64,000 nt of DNA from Gracilaria gracilis (taxonomy: Eukaryota; Rhodophyta; Florideophyceae; Gracilariales; Gracilariaceae): assembly GCA_030374805.1 (NCBI GenBank), contig JARGSG010000222.1, positions 124,001-188,000 on the forward strand. The letters run 5' to 3'. Each line of letters begins with the position of its first letter. The stretch's first letter is position 1. Shown piece by piece: positions 53,765 through 64,000 of the stretch. The translations under genes were made by a program, and so were the position numbers. Under the pieces are notes generated by a model. That model made no database searches. It saw only the letters and a list, made by a program, of their open reading frames with translations, and had not been told where the DNA came from.

Positions 53765-54264
53765 GTGCGCGCCCCTGTAGCAATTCAAATTGTTTTTCAG
53801 AATGTTTTGGTTTTTGCTTACTATTCAAAGTTATTTTGCAAAGCTTAACTTTTTAAATAAAATATAATTTATTCTAACTTTTTGTAAAGAACGCTTTTTT
53901 CGGGAGAGGCACTTCTAGGCTCTCCTTCCGGCTCTGTGATTGGGGCGAAAAGACGGGAGAGAGTGAAGCGCGCGACAAGAGTAGTTTATGTAGACTTTAC
54001 TAAATAGAAGTAGAAGCACTGTATTTAGCTTAATACTTCCACTAGAATAGTCCAACAATAAACTACAACAATAATTATACTTAGCATTAATAATTATACT
54101 TAGCATTACAACAATCTTTTTCAACATAGCATTCAAACAGAATAAAATAATTAATTTAAGACATAGTCCCCTACAAATTCATAACAAATACTCACTCCTT
54201 AAAACCATTAATCGTCCTTGATTAACTTCATTCTTTCCATCGCAATATATTGTTCCAAAACTCA
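53765..54264. other. AT-rich spacer, no gene
   Basis: Strongly AT-rich sequence with short frames only. An 18-bp stretch (ATTATACTTAGCATTA type) is repeated in tandem near 54070-54110. It may be 3' sequence of the decayed Gypsy element, but no LTR was identified. Confidence 0.5.
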
Positions 54265-57200
54265 TCAATGCTGTGGGGAACCATTACGAACAGGCTGATT
54301 TTCGAATACCTCAGGAGGATTTGGAAATAAAACCATGTTGATATGGAGTTCAAATTCCCAAGAGAAATCTGTGTCTTCTGGAACTTCTTCCATATGTAGT
54401 AAAGCTCCTTCAACAGCATTAAAGAACATCTCGGCTGGATCCGGAGTAAGAGATCCATATTGAGAAACAATGTAGCAATAAAGGAACAGAACAAATTCTT
54501 CATGAATAGTATCCATAATTCCGTCTTCATAAATCTCGAACAGTTTTTGCAAGAGCAAGGCATTTCCTTCATTCAAGAAAGGTCCTCGAAGTTGTAAGAA
54601 TGCGAAGAAAATGTGCCAAGATGCCCATGCTAAATGGAATCTCTCGAAAAGGTCGTTCGTAATATATTCGAACCAAGTCAGCATTCCTCGGCCGCCAAGT
54701 TCAATGCGGTTATAGAATTGCCTCACATTGTCAATTTGAAGGTTACTTGTGGGGAACACGGCGTTGTAATTCGAAATGATTTATATTCTTCGATTAACGT
54801 TGGTGAAGCTGAGGTGATGAGATTCTGACTATCGACCCATTGATTCTCGGTGTCGTCTGTGTTTTTATAGTGAACGAGGTATTGGGGACGATTGCTGCGA
54901 ATTCTAAGTTCAATAATCTTCTCAATGCGATTTTCTGGAACCGTGATGAGCTTTTCCACTTTCAGGGAAGTTATATCTTTGTGTTGGTTTTCAGTAGGTG
55001 TAGGTTGCACAAACGGTTTCAACAGTGATACATGGAAGGTATGATGAAGCCGTTCGAGCTTCTTCGGTAGTTCTGATTCGTATGGTCGACCTTCGGCAAG
55101 GACCTAACGTGTCGTGTATGGTCCTATGTCTTTTGGGGATAGTTTCTTCGCACGTCCTTCTTTCAGATTTAGGTTCTTGGTTGAACGCATAACTTTATCA
55201 CTAACTTTGAATAATTGTTCCTTTCGTGTCATGTTGATGTTGTCCACCATCTTCAAATTAGTGGCCTCAATCGATGATTTTGCGACTTCAGTTGCATATT
55301 TAATGTTGTCAATGAATTTGGCCGTTGCATCATTACTTATTTCGATTTCATCATTGTGAAGAAAATCTGAAATAGTAACTGGATGATGACCATATTCTAG
55401 GAAAATGGGTGTTTCCCTTGTGGATTCTTGAACATAATTGTTATATGCAAACTCTAGACCAGGGAGATAAATATCCCAATCTTTTCTGTTTATAACTTAT
55501 GAAACATCGTAACGGTTTTTCCAATGTCCTAAAAGCACGTTCTGATTGTCCATCGGTTTGAGGATGAAACGCAGTGGAAAGGTTGAGTTTCACCTTCAAG
55601 ATAGTAATTAGTTCCTTCCAGAAATTCCCAGTGAATCTTGAGTCTCTGTCGGATATTATTTTGCGGGGCAATCCATGATGTTTGTAGATTTATTTATAGA
55701 ACACATCTGCAGTGTCTTTAGCGTTGAAATTGTTCTTCATAGCAATGAAATGGGTTCTCTTGGATATTATTTATTTTATCTACAACCACAAGGATCGAAC
55801 ACATTCCATTCTTGGATTTTGGCAAATCAAAGCTGAAGTCCATTGATGTCACTTCCCACTTTTTATTCGGAGGAGTACATGTACGAAGAAGTCCAGTCAT
55901 CTTTTGATTACTACTCTTAGATGCTTGACATCTAGGACAATTTCTTACGAACTCTTTGATTTTCTTATTCATTCCAGGCCAAAAGAAATCTCTTCTTATT
56001 AGGGTTATCGTACGTTGACTTTCTCTATGGGCTCCTAGCAACGACTTGTGAGTATCAATAATGATTTGTTTCTTGATTTCTCCATCAAAGATACACAAAC
56101 ATTGTTCGAAGTATATTCTTCTGTTTCTCCAGTGAAATGGTTCTTTCACTTCATCGATAACCTCTTTAAGGAATTCGTCTTCCTTATATCCTTCGGATAT
56201 TTTCTTTAAAGTTTCATCTTTTATTTTAATTGTGGATATGTTTAAAAATTTTCTGATGATATCAGAAGAAATCTTTTCCTTTTGTTTGTGTTTGCCAAAC
56301 AAATCTTCCGCAACTTTATTGTCTTTTCCTTTTAGATATTTGATTTCATAATCAAACTCTTTCATACACTCTACCCATCTTGCTTGTTTTCTGGAAAGTT
56401 GGTTTTTGCTCTTCCAAATACTTAAGAGGGTGGTGATCAGTTAAGATGATAAACTTAGATCCATGTAGATATGATATCCAAGTTTCAAGAGCATGAACAA
56501 CAGCTAATAATTCTCTTTCATGTGTCGAATAACCTTGTTCGGCACTGGATAATTTTCTAGAGATATAAGCTACTGGTCTACTTCCTGATTCATCTATTCG
56601 GGTAAGTACAGCCCCTATTCCTGTTTCAGAAGCATCCGCTATTACTTCATATGGCTTCATTGTATCAGCACATCTTAATACTGGTGTGTTACTTAACGCA
56701 ATTTTAAGATTGTTAAAAGCATTCTGCTGTTCTTCTTTCCATTGGAATGGAATACTCTTCTTTGTAAGGTCAGACAATAGAACAGCTATCTTTGAGAAAT
56801 CTTTGACAAACCTTCTATAATAATTGCATAATCCAATGACGCCTTGAACTTCTGTTATACTGGAAGATATTTCTCAATTGCTGATGGCTTCAGTCTTCTT
56901 TGGACTAACTTTAATTCCTTCAGAAGTTAAAATGTGTCCCAAGTATTCAATGGAAATTTTCATGAATTCAAACTTGGATAACTTCCCATAAAGTTCATTC
57001 TTCTTTAATATTTCAAATACTGTTCGTAGGTGTTTTAGATGCTCTTCTTTTGTTTTGCTATAAACGAGTATATCGTCTAAGTAAACAAGTACGTATTCAT
57101 CCAAATATTCTCTGAATAAGATGTTCGTATAGGTCTGAAAACATCCTGGGGCTCCAGTGAGTCCGAAGGATGTCACTAGATATTCGAATTGTCCGTATCT

Positions 57201-57960
57201 TGTAAGAAAAGCAGTTTTTTCTCGGTCACCTTCTTTGACCTTTATTTGATTATATCCCAATCGTAAATCGAGTGCGGAGAAGTACTTTGCACCACCTACT
57301 TGGTCCCATACTTCATCAATTCTGGGTAGGGGTACTTGATTCTTAATTGTTTGTTAATTCAGTGCGCGGTAGTCAACGCACATACGAAGACTTCCGTCTT
57401 TTTTCTTGGTAGATAATACTGGGCTTCCCCAAGGACTTATACTAGGCCTGATGAAGCCGTGAGCTAAGAGTTCATTTATCTGTTTTTTTCATTTCACTTA
57501 GTTCTACCTTAGACAATTTGTAGATTGGTCCCATCGTAGGACTTGATCCTTCTTTCAGATCGATTCTCATTTCTACTTGTCGACCTTGTCGTAATCGTCT
57601 AGGTAATTCATTGGGAAAAACGTCTTGATACTCACTTAATAACTTTTGTAATTTGATATCCACTTCTTCACTTTGTTTTGTACTTTTGGGATCAACTTTG
57701 TCCCTGTATGGTTTGATAATAATATGGTATACCATCTTCATTTTCTTTTTTACAAGTCTTAGGAATTGCTTACTGGTAAGTAGGAACGTAGGCCGGAATG
57801 ATGATCCATATTTACCAGTTTCTGCGTCCAGAGTAATGAGTTTTTCTCCAACCTTGACGAGCATTTTGTTCAATTTCCAATCAATAAGTGGATTTATATC
57901 TGATAACCATGACTTGCCTAGAATTACGTCAAAGGAAATCATATCCATTATTTATGTGGT
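54265..57960 (-). pseudogene. AT-rich decayed Ty3/Gypsy chromovirus pol
   Basis: Pol domains in order on the - strand, broken by several frameshifts. A protease end/linker lies at 57472-57948 (DVILGKSWLSDINPLIDW). Reverse transcriptase is at 56874-57260 (GYNQIKVKEGDREKTAFLTR; catalytic VYLDDILVYSKTKEEH). RNase H is at 56352-56777 (VIADASETGIGAVL; HGSKFIILTDHHPLKYLEEQ). The integrase zinc finger and core are at 55441-56365 (CPRCQASKSSNQKMTGLL; DRDSRFTGNFWKEL; QTDGQSERAFRTLE). A chromodomain is at 54723-55022 (IEKIIELRIRSNRPQYLVHY). A further unknown frame at 54265-54759 follows. No LTRs found. Base composition is much richer in A/T than the other two chromoviruses here, so it is a different lineage, possibly acquired separately. 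Confidence 0.88.
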
Positions 57961-58611
57961 ATAATGCACAAAAAAGGGAGAGAGTCCGAAGCTGTCTTGA
58001 GATAGGAGCGGCGGCAGCGTACAGTCGTGTGACTGTAATGAATCCAAACGAAGAGAAGGGGTGCAAGCACCGGGTGGTCGAGGGGAGAGTGGACGATTGG
58101 TATCACCAGGGACGTACAGGAACGTGCAGAAGGGTAAAAACGGTCTGAGAAACCCAGTAAAGAAGTAGCCGTGCGGTCTATCGTGAGTGCAAACTAACGA
58201 AGAAGACGTTCGGCAGAAGGTGCTTGTCGTTCACGATTGGAGGCCTCGGGAGATCCGAACTACAACTAAATATCGGGTCTGGGCCCCATTACTAACTACT
58301 CTGCGATCGGTCTAATTTGCATTGTCACCACCCAGCACCACACAACTTGTACACGTGTCCAACTCGTACGCTCGGCCAACCCGTCTGGCACTCGATCACC
58401 AACTCGTCCACGTGGCGGTGCCACTGCACCAACCCACCGTGCACTACCCCTTTGTACGTGAACGGCCCATCGGATACACACATCACCAACTCGGGCTCAC
58501 TATACTGCAGATCCCCCTCCTGGACTTGCGCTTCGCCCTCGGAGCGCCGCGTAGCATCGCTGAGTCGCTACGCTTGCATCCGCTTGGTCGACAGGGCGTC
58601 ATATCATCCGT

Positions 58612-58652
58612 TCGGAAAGTTTGCCCGGAAAGGGCGGGGCGAAGCCATGCCA
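58612..58652 (+). repeat. 41-bp direct repeat, copy 1
   Basis: TCGGAAAGTTTGCCCGGAAA to GAAGCCATGCC; almost identical to 59000-59040, with CATCCG before both and AATTTTC after both. Confidence 0.85.
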
Positions 58653-58999
58653 AAATTTTCTGAGTGGGAGCGACGAAAAGGGCCTTGAGTACGTGTGTTA
58701 AAGATCCAACCGAGCGGAACGCTACGCGCTGGTACGCGTACGGTGGATCGAAGGCGTACGACGCGTTACCCGGGACGTACGCGACGGCGTATAGCTGTAC
58801 AGACCACCGGTATCCGTTCGGGCGATGTCGACGTCACTGACAATGGGCATGCCCAAGTCCGATTGGAGCGTATTTGGCAAAGCCAACAGGTTGTCAGCTC
58901 CGCAAACCGCGGGGTGCACGTCTGGTGTCGCCCGTCTGGTGACACGCACCAAGTGTGTGCTGAGTCCGTACGGTGAACGGGAGACCGCAGCATCCGCTT

Positions 59000-59040
59000 T
59001 CGGAAAGTTTGCCCGGAAAGGGCGGGGCGAAGCCATGCCC
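59000..59040 (+). repeat. 41-bp direct repeat, copy 2
   Basis: Second copy of the sequence at 58612, 388 bp away in the same orientation. Confidence 0.85.
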
Positions 59041-59189
59041 AATTTTCCGAATTTGACTGCAAAAGATACTGTACGAATGGACTCGTCGCGGGGTGCTCAC
59101 CGTGTTACGTACGAGTGCATACGACGACAGATGTTGGCCGCAGCGCAGGCGTACGGGTATCCGAATTGGCATGTACCGTAGTACGGTTT

Positions 59190-59310
59190 GTCTCGAAGGA
59201 GAGCGTCCGAACGGTGTCCGAATTGGCGCGAACGCGCCGTCTCGAAGAAGAACGACCGACGGGTGTCCGAATCGGTTCGCATGGTACGTCTCGAAGGAGA
59301 ACGTCCAGGG
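59190..59310 (+). repeat. 49-bp tandem repeat, 2.5 units
   Basis: Units start GTCTCGAAGGAGAGCGTCCG at 59190, 59239 and 59288; spacing is exactly 49 bp with moderate divergence. Each holds GGTGTCCGAAT. Confidence 0.8.
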
Positions 59311-59539
59311 TGCGGTTCCTTAGCGGTCGGGCGTTCGCCATCGGGCGTTTGCCTGTATAGTGCAATTACGTCGTGTTCGTATCGTTAATCCACGTTCGTG
59401 AATAGACTGACGGTCGAAGGACCGTCAGTGCTCATCATGACCGTACGGGCGAGGGACATCCGTGGGAGTAAGGTGCGACCGTACGAGTTAGACGGGATAC
59501 GACGCAACGACGAATCGCCCAGTGAACCACGGTGATGTA

Positions 59540-59925
59540 CCTTGGATGCGCACTGGATTTTATGGATGTACGTCAGACACACCAAAGATGTTCTACGGAT
59601 GTCCGTAAAAGATGCACTTTGGATGTCCCACAGATGTGCAATAAGATGTACATGAGATGCTCATCGAATATCTAAAAGATACCCGTTGGATCTACCAGAA
59701 AATCAGAACATCCAACGGACATATTATTGCACATCCGACGTACATCTGGTGGACATAAATAGGAAATCAAATGCATATATTTTACGCTCATCTCTAGGAC
59801 ATCTTATAGACATCTTGTGGATATCTGAAGGACATCTAGGATGCCCGTCGGATATGCATAAGATGCACTTTAAATGTCCAATATCGAACCTCCAATGGAC
59901 ATCCAAGGAACATCATTTTGTCTCA
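59540..59925. repeat. foldback region of GATGT / ACATC words
   Basis: The left half (to about 59690) is dense in GGATGT/AGATGT on the + strand. The right half is dense in the complement ACATCC/ACATCT. CTTATTGCACATC-like segments pair between halves. Together they would form one long imperfect foldback. Confidence 0.6.
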
Positions 59926-60108
59926 CTGGGTCGAGTGTATCTCGTGTGAAGGGGGTGGCAGAACTTCAGCTCCTGATCCTCCAATAAACATAAATTAGTC
60001 AGCACTGACATTTCGTCCACACGGCGCCTGTACGACGACATAGTCGTCGTGGCGATTCCAAACGGTCGGTAATACCTCAAGTACCGCGTTGTCGTATTCA
60101 CCTCCCCC

Positions 60109-60116
60109 TATAAGAG
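60109..60116 (+). promoter_or_regulatory. possible TATA box
   Basis: TATAAGAG in a C-rich context (CCTCCCCCTATAAGAGCGCC), 26 bp before the ATG at 60135 and 69 bp before the in-frame ATG at 60178 (MAPNPSGSC), which may be the better start. Confidence 0.45.
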
Positions 60117-60134
60117 CGCCAGCCAAGCGGCGAC

Positions 60135-62333
60135 ATGCCCGAGTCGGTTCACTCGGTCTCCAACCCCACGCACGCAATGGCGCCGAACCCGAGTGGCTCT
60201 TGTACACCGTCGACACCTTTCCGTTTGGTCCCGTTACCTGGTCAGAAGTATGACCATCGCTTCCATCGCGGTCCTACCGCTCTTCGCCGGAGGAAGCAGG
60301 TCCGGCTATCTTTCACGGAATACGTCCAGAAGGGGTTCTTCGACGGCGAGCGCTTCGCGTCGACTCCGACGGCACTACCGATGCGGGGTATGGCGATTCG
60401 CAATCCGAAACGGACAGTCATCGAAGCTTGGCAAGCGCGCTGGAACCACCTGCTTGGTGTGACCGGACGGAAGAGCGAAGAGAACTACGGGTGGAGCGAC
60501 ATTTTATACCTGCGCGGTCCGGAGGAGAAGACCTATCAAAATGCGTTGCAGCGTTTGTTCCATCGCTGCTCATCCAATTCGGGCTTTCCCGAGAAGGACA
60601 TGAATCCGCTTGGGTTGATGATGTTCGAACCGCCGTACGACAAGTTGTACTGGCTGGACCGTCAACGGTGGGGAAGTAATACCGCAACAAAGGCGAGAAT
60701 CCGAGCGTCCCATGGGTTCCTGTACAATTGGCTCAACGTCAAGTTCTTTGACGTCCCTGTTCATCGCCAATCGGAATTGTATTGCTCCACGAACGAAGTG
60801 TGGACCAGCCTCGATATGTCCCGTAACCTATTCGTACGGAATCCGTCCGTATTGGCTTACCACTCGGAAGAGCTCCTCAAAGGTTCACCCATTCAGGGTG
60901 TTGTCCGTCAGGTCGTTTACGCCGAGTGGGCAGTGTTTGCCTTCATGGCGTTCCTCCAAGCGGCCCACGAAGGTATCGAGGTCTTCACTCTTGCGAGAGA
61001 CCAGCGTCTGTACCACAAGGACGGCCAAACCAAGTGCGGGCGGTTGTTTCCGATGCCGCACAACTGGTATTTATTCTGGCCGAGATGGGACTCCAGGACG
61101 TTCTCCGCGGCACCCTGTTTCACGAGCAGGTCGGTGAGAAACTGTTACAGTAATCGTTGGAGACCGATTGGGACAGCACTCCAGGGTTCCTGTGGTACGA
61201 CTACTACTCCGATACGTTCACGGCGATGCCCTCGACCGGATCGGTCGAGACGCCGATCACAAGTGTCCTGAAGGGTTCGGAGAGTCTCCCCCTGGCCCTT
61301 CAAAACCGTTCCGGACTTCTTCCCGCATGGGTTCATGGCGCAGAACTTCGAAGACGTGGCGCCACTGCCGACTCCGATGGTGACACCCGTTGAGGCGAAG
61401 GCCGTTGTGGAGGCAGGAGTACAGGCAGGATCCGTTCGGAAGTCTTGGGACAAATCCGGTTTCGCCATTGAGGACAGCGCCAGCCCGCATTCGGACGGTG
61501 ATACACACAAGGCCTTCATGGCTCTCCGTGCGGCTTGTATTCCGTTCGGCGCAGAGGAACCTGCGACGATTGACGACACCCTGTTGGCGGCCCGAGCATG
61601 GATGCGCCGTGCGGTGAACGCCGAGACTTCTCTCCGTGATCAGACTCAGGCGCAGCTTAACCTGCTCTGTTACCTCCAAGCCCACTCCTTGTTGGTCTTG
61701 GCGTCTTACGAGAATTCCGTGACGGCTGGTCTGGGTATGGCGCCCGGTGTGGATGGGACGCCGATGTCAACGTTCGCGCAGCCGTTAGAGAAGCTGGTGA
61801 CCAAATCCTATGAGATCATTTCGCGACAGGTCGATGCGGAGCGCATTGTCGACCATATCGTTAATAACATGCGCCAAGCGGCGGAGTCCTTCTTGAAGGG
61901 TGTCAAGCTGGTTGCGCTCTATATTCCGCCCAGAGAAGAGCCTGAGGGTGAAGGCCAGTCCGGTGACGGTGCAGGACCGAGCGGTACGAAAGTGGCTCCC
62001 GAAAGGGAAACTCCGCAAGAGAAGGTAACTCCTGCGGTTCAGGATGTTTCCATGCCGTTTATAAGCGGAGATCAAGAGAGAACGGAGACCGTCACGGTTG
62101 TGGAAGACCTCATAGAGCCGGCGCCTGCACCCACAAGCCAATCGGACAGTAAGTCGGGTGGGAAGAAGAAGGTCGTGGCCACTTCGCCGTGGCCTGGGGC
62201 CGCCTTGGGGTTCCAGCCTACGAAGACCGGTTCGAGTTCGCGTGGTGGTTCGCTGCGGGCCGTGGTACCTCTCCGTGTGGTACTCGTGGGCGCGGTATTA
62301 CGAAGCCCGGTTGGAAGAAGACTATTTAGTTGA
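60135..62333 (+). pseudogene. broken unknown gene
   Basis: Three coding-like segments that join only through lesions. The first (60135 to about 61080) has GQKYDHRFHRGPTALRRRKQ, RWNHLLGVTGRKSEENYGW, and MMFEPPYDKLYWLDRQRWG. Near 61070-61090 the phase changes to one reading MGLQDVLRGTLFHEQVGEKL, which hits TAA at 61151. It reopens as DWDSTPGFLWYDYYSDTF. Near 61330 it returns to the first phase (MAQNFEDVAPLPTPM) and continues with AARAWMRRAVNAETSLRDQT to a Gly/Ser-rich end. No family recognised. It faces the chromovirus pol tail-to-tail. It could be an element-borne structural gene or a dead host gene. Confidence 0.5.
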
Positions 62334-62643
62334 CCGTGCGTACTCATAGCTTTCTTTTCTTTTAAGTAAACTGGGGATTGTTCGTGATGATTTGTGGGCC
62401 AATAGCATGTCGTTCTGCGTGTGCCGATGTCGAAAAAGGCGGCGTTTTGTAAAAATTGAAAAGTAATTGACCAAGAGGCGTACGTTGGTGGCGGTTTGTC
62501 GCCCAATGATAACGTAGTGGCGGCGCCTTTTGGTGCCCCGTGACGGTTCACCGCTTGCGAGCCAGTACGCACGATCTCGGATCTCCGATCCGCCCCTTTC
62601 CCCTTCTTTAAGGTGTCGCCGCTACCGAAGGGTTTCTGCGACG
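62334..62643. other. spacer with a candidate polypurine tract
   Basis: On the - strand, 62593-62612 reads AAGAAGGGGAAAGGGGCGGA just downstream of the chromovirus pol stop. This is where a polypurine tract and the 3' LTR start would be expected. The LTR itself cannot be defined without the other copy, which lies beyond the window. Confidence 0.45.
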
Positions 62644-63965
62644 CTAATAGCGTGCGATGAAGTGCTGGGGGATGTGTTCCGGCGGTTTGAAGGTATCCTG
62701 ATCGGTGCGGTACTCGTGCCATCGTACGCGGTATTGTTGCCCGTTTGGGGTGTCGTGATGGTCGACGACGCGTTCCACTACGCTCGGAACTGTTCCGGGC
62801 GGTGGAGTAGGTTGGTCGTCTACTGGTTCGTCCGCATACGGTCCTTGAGGGTCAGCAGCTACTGTGCCGCGTGTCCGTTCGGAAGTGACCGGTGTGGTTG
62901 TTGGCCGTGCGGTTGGGGCTTTTGTCACCCTGTCAATACTGACGGTGTTGTGGGTACCGTCTTGGGTTATAGTGACAGTAGCATCCGTTGAGGATACGAT
63001 TTTAAACGGGCCAACAGTCTTCGGTAAAGGCTTCCGATACGTACGTTCTTGATCCGTAAGGTCCTCTTCTGCGTTCTTATAGTCCGGTCGGTCAACGAAC
63101 ACCTCTTCTCCAGGGGTCAAGCTCGGCGTGTACCGTACGGACTTATCAAAGTTTTCCTTATAGCGCTGTTGGGCGCTGGTCAACTTTGTCCGAGCAGTCT
63201 GCAGCGTGGCCTGTAGGAGCTTGAGCGTGGAGCTTTTTAACCGAGCGGCAGTGGGCTGTGTAGGCGTCGTTGGGCCCAGTGACGTACTGGGCTCATCGAG
63301 CAGAACGCTTAGTGGTTTACGCTTTAGCGCAACGTCGAACGGTGCGGTACCGAGAGATCGATGGATCTGTAGGTTGTAACCGTACGTAAGAGGTTGCACA
63401 TACGCGTGCCAAGTGTTCTGATGATCCGCTACGTAGTGGCGTAACATCTCCATGAGTGTTTTGTTAAACCGTTCGGCCTGACCATTTGTTTGCGGATGGT
63501 ACGCGGTCGTTAGTACGTGTTTGGTTCCCAAAGCCGTACATACAGTCTCAAAGAACTTAGAGACAAATTGAGTTCCGATATCGGTTAGCAAGTAGTTTGG
63601 GATTCCGTACGGATAAACCGGAAGGTCTCTGCCAAACTGGGAGCTGTGGTTGACCGCATGGGTATCAAGCGAGCTATCTTGCTAAACCGATCGGTTATAA
63701 CCAGTATGTACTTGTAACCATTTACGGACTTCGTGAATGGACCGAAGATGTCCATCGCGACGAATTCCAGCGGACCGGCGGCGGGGAACAGCTTTAACAG
63801 CTTCTGCGACTTGAAGTGGGTTCCCTTCGTCACCGGGCAGGTTTGATAGTCCTGTACAGTCTGGAATACATCATTGGCCATATGTGGCCAATAGAAGTCT
63901 CGACAGAGACTTTCATACATCCGAGTGGAGCCCGGATGGCCGACGAGACGGAGGTAGTGTGCCAA
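62644..63965 (-). pseudogene. chromovirus integrase-chromodomain region, partial, frameshifted
   Basis: The 3' part of a Ty3/Gypsy pol whose upstream domains lie beyond position 64000. The integrase zinc finger reads HYLRLVGHPGSTRMYESLCR ... YQTCPVTK; the first Cys of the CxxC pair appears as Tyr. The core has FVAMDIFGPFTKSVNGYKY, LTDIGTQFVSKFFETVC and QTNGQAERFNKTLMEMLR with all three catalytic acids. The C-terminus ends in a clear chromodomain (VVERVVDHHDTPNGQQYRVR). A frameshift near 63600-63630 separates the two pieces (63585-63965 and 62644-63591). The sequence is distinct from the complete element at 19965-30432, so it is another family. Confidence 0.88.
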
Positions 63966-64000
63966 GTAGATAACGCGTGCCTGCAGTGATGCAGGTATGA

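Larger units (their letters stand above)
57961..60108. other. repeat-bearing region without genes
   Basis: 2.1 kb with only short overlapping frames. It contains a duplicated 41-bp sequence, a 49-bp tandem repeat and an AT-rich foldback region, all listed separately. Nothing here looks protein-coding. Confidence 0.55.

Overview
This is eukaryotic nuclear DNA, probably from an alga or another protist. It holds a Pol III 5S rRNA gene, a GT-AG intron in a tiny signal-peptidase subunit gene, TATA boxes, a copine (a family not known from prokaryotes) and many eukaryotic transposon classes. I cannot name the species. The host genes are GC-rich, compact and intron-poor, while most other sequence is near 50% GC and transposon-derived. 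A red alga or similar is a guess.

Layout. 1-8.2 kb: a tandem duplication of an unrecognised disordered-protein gene. The upstream copy is dead (nonsense codon plus frameshift) and the downstream copy is intact; each keeps its TATA box. 8.2-14.0 kb: the host gene island, with 5S rRNA, copine, a convergent membrane-anchored sulfotransferase, a divergent SPC1/SPCS1 signal peptidase subunit with one intron, and a SIW14-like atypical phosphatase. 14.15-53.76 kb: one Mutator-like element (MULE) with 230-bp terminal inverted repeats and an 8-bp target duplication (TGTTATTA). Its own 6.2 kb is split by four later insertions, each with its own target duplication: a PIF/Harbinger element (TTA), a solo LTR (TTGTG), a complete Ty3/Gypsy chromovirus with 852-bp LTRs (ATTCG), and an 18,785-bp element (GGT) lying inside the MULE transposase gene. 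53.8-58 kb: an AT-rich, decayed Gypsy pol. 58-60.1 kb: repeats without genes. 60.1-62.3 kb: a broken unknown gene. 62.6-64 kb: the 3' part of another chromovirus pol, running off the window.

The 18.8-kb element is the most interesting object. It has 28-bp inverted repeats, subterminal GCTAGTTT/AAACTAGC repeats and a broken Plavaka/CACTA-like transposase. It also carries a chromatin-modification-like gene set: a beta-class DNA methyltransferase fused to a SET domain, a ParB-like DGxHR protein, a possible 2-oxoglutarate/Fe(II) oxygenase-like protein, two coiled-coil proteins, a spliced charged protein, and a ketopantoate-reductase-like gene that looks like captured cargo. Two divergent gene blocks meet at a hairpin-rich region (43.4-45.25 kb). 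Most mobile genes here carry one or a few nonsense codons in otherwise open frames, so the elements look recently silenced rather than ancient.

All family assignments come from reading translated sequence by eye; no database search was run.
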